Assembly (NCBI GenBank): GCA_905372345.1
Contig: CAJPPE010000098.1
Coordinates: 1 to 6,343, forward strand
Origin: an uncultured Treponema sp.
Lineage (GTDB): Bacteria; Spirochaetota; Spirochaetia; Treponematales; Treponemataceae
Reading direction: 5' to 3'
DNA length: 6,343 bases
In this document: positions 5,551 through 6,343 of the stretch, piece by piece
Layout: each line of letters starts with the position of its first letter
Position numbering within the stretch: position 1 is the first letter of the stretch
Position numbers and translations under genes: made by a program
Notes under the pieces: generated by a model
What the model saw: only the letters and a program-made list of their open reading frames with translations
What the model was told of the DNA's origin: nothing
The model's database searches: none

Positions 5551-6261
5551 TTATATACCTTTATAGAACACGCGAACCTGTTTATATAAACCATTTCCCT
5601 CGCTTTTGGTTTCAATGTCATTGACAGCATTTAGGGTTGTGTGAATGATTCTGCGTTCATAAGGATTAAGCGGTTCCAAAAGTTGAGATTTTTTTGTCAT
5701 GCGGACCTTATCTGCAATATCATAAGCCATTCTAACAAGAAGTTCTTCTCTTCTCATTCTATAGCTTTCACAGTCCACCGATACACGTGCACAGGAATGG
5801 CCTATGGCACCGGCATATACATTTGCCAAAAGCTGTATAGAATCAAGATTTTTACCCTTCTTACCTATAAGCATTGCGGCATCTTTAGAGTTAATCCTAT
5901 AAGAAAAATGTTTTTTATCGCAAGCAATTAATGAAACGGAACAGTCATAGCCTATTTTTTCAACAAGGGTCTGAATAAATAGCCTTGTTTTTTCCGCTCC
6001 ATCCGAAATATCTTCAGAGGTTCTTAAATCCTTACTTTCTTCAAGATTTTGGTCTTCTTCAGACTGTTCGGAATTATTTCTCATGTTAGCCCTTAAAGAG
6101 TCATCAACATGCACCCGTATCTTTGCATGACCTTTTTTAAACAAGGAATTTTTTTGAATTTCCAAAATTTCAACATCAAACTGATCTTTTTCAAGACCGA
6201 GCTCGGCTACCGCAATATCAATAGCCTCCCGCTCCGTCTTTCCTTCAAATTCATATATCAT
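5551..6261 (-). CDS. jag: Jag/KhpB RNA-binding protein (Jag_N, KH, R3H)
   Basis: KhpB is a cytoplasmic RNA-binding protein, usually paired with KhpA and linked to cell elongation and envelope functions in Gram-positive bacteria. The 236-residue product has the full architecture: Jag_N (1-52, EFEGKTEREAIDIAVAELGL and the FKKGHAKIRV end), an acidic linker (about 60-88), a KH domain (about 90-165) with the GKKG loop at 133-136 (AAMLIGKKGKNLDSIQLLAN), and an R3H domain (about 168-233) with Arg203 and His207 in ERRIIH. ATG 6261 has AGGAG seven bases upstream (6273-6269). It follows yidC by 32 bases, the classical rpmH-rnpA-yidC-jag arrangement. Downstream there is no terminator before the exported protein gene. 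Confidence 0.95.
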   Translation of the reverse strand: MIYEFEGKTEREAIDIAVAELGLEKDQFDVEILEIQKNSLFKKGHAKIRVHVDDSLRANMRNNSEQSEEDQNLEESKDLRTSEDISDGAEKTRLFIQTLVEKIGYDCSVSLIACDKKHFSYRINSKDAAMLIGKKGKNLDSIQLLANVYAGAIGHSCARVSVDCESYRMRREELLVRMAYDIADKVRMTKKSQLLEPLNPYERRIIHTTLNAVNDIETKSEGNGLYKQVRVFYKGI

Positions 6262-6293
6262 ATCGTATCTCCTAATATTAAAATAATTATTCT

Positions 6294-6343
6294 TTAATTC
6301 TTCATGGACTTATTGATTATAAGCTGCTGTAAGAGCATTAAAA
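6294..6343 (-). CDS. yidC: C-terminal end of YidC membrane insertase (partial)
   Basis: A frame entering from the right edge reads LMLLQQLIINKSMKN and stops at TAA 6296-6294. The LLQQLIINK motif matches the last transmembrane end of YidC/OxaA, where the helix meets a short basic tail, and yidC is the usual gene before jag. YidC inserts and folds inner-membrane proteins. Only about 15 residues are visible, so the call relies on this motif plus gene order. Confidence 0.7.
   Translation of the reverse strand, partial: LMLLQQLIINKSMKN

Noticed and set aside
5514..5630. Upstream extension of the 22-codon leader frame into jag
   Set aside because: The extension runs out of frame through the conserved R3H end of jag; only the part from ATG 5513 has its own ribosome site outside jag.
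5640..6297. Plus-strand frames across jag (5641-5931, 6109-6297)
   Set aside because: Antisense to a protein with complete Jag_N-KH-R3H motifs.

Overview
The window is AT-rich, with strong AGGAGG-type Shine-Dalgarno sites and tightly packed genes. Protein content and style (a yidC-jag cluster, a cyclophilin-FKBP fusion, a loose lipobox lipoprotein, a divergent ClpP) suggest a host-associated Treponema, most likely near T. denticola. This is inferred from gene content and family memory; no search was run.

Plus strand, left part (1-1319): the C-terminal end of an unrecognised membrane protein overlaps by ATGA the start of a malQ (4-alpha-glucanotransferase) remnant. The remnant keeps the N-terminus and the catalytic-core strip, but has lost a large internal block (with a frame change) and the whole C-terminal part. 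A probable promoter and a clear ribosome site then lead into an intact, divergent clpP. Its transcript can end at a perfect 10-bp stem plus U-tract hairpin lying inside the 3' coding end of the convergent cbiB gene; the two reading frames overlap by 32 bp.

Minus strand, middle (1288-2352): cbiB, the adenosylcobinamide-phosphate synthase, stands alone behind its own AT-rich upstream region, with no room for a cobalamin riboswitch.

Minus strand, right part (6343 down to 2390): a compact, apparently co-transcribed run of yidC (only its last residues are in the window), jag/khpB, an exported protein of unknown function, a membrane-anchored cyclophilin-FKBP dual prolyl isomerase and an SH3-like lipoprotein, closed by an intrinsic terminator. 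The theme is envelope protein insertion, folding and surface or periplasmic proteins, with one RNA-binding protein. Two translation-initiation arrangements here deserve attention. A 10-bp inverted repeat separates a perfect AGGAGG from the start of the exported protein and could bring the two to working distance; the same stretch carries a 22-codon ORF ending in ATGA on that start. In the isomerase gene, an internal Met38 with a better ribosome site than the annotated start would give a cytoplasmic form without the membrane anchor.

The only stretches without an assigned gene are short (under about 110 bp) and are described as regulatory sites. No tRNA, rRNA, CRISPR array or insertion sequence was seen.
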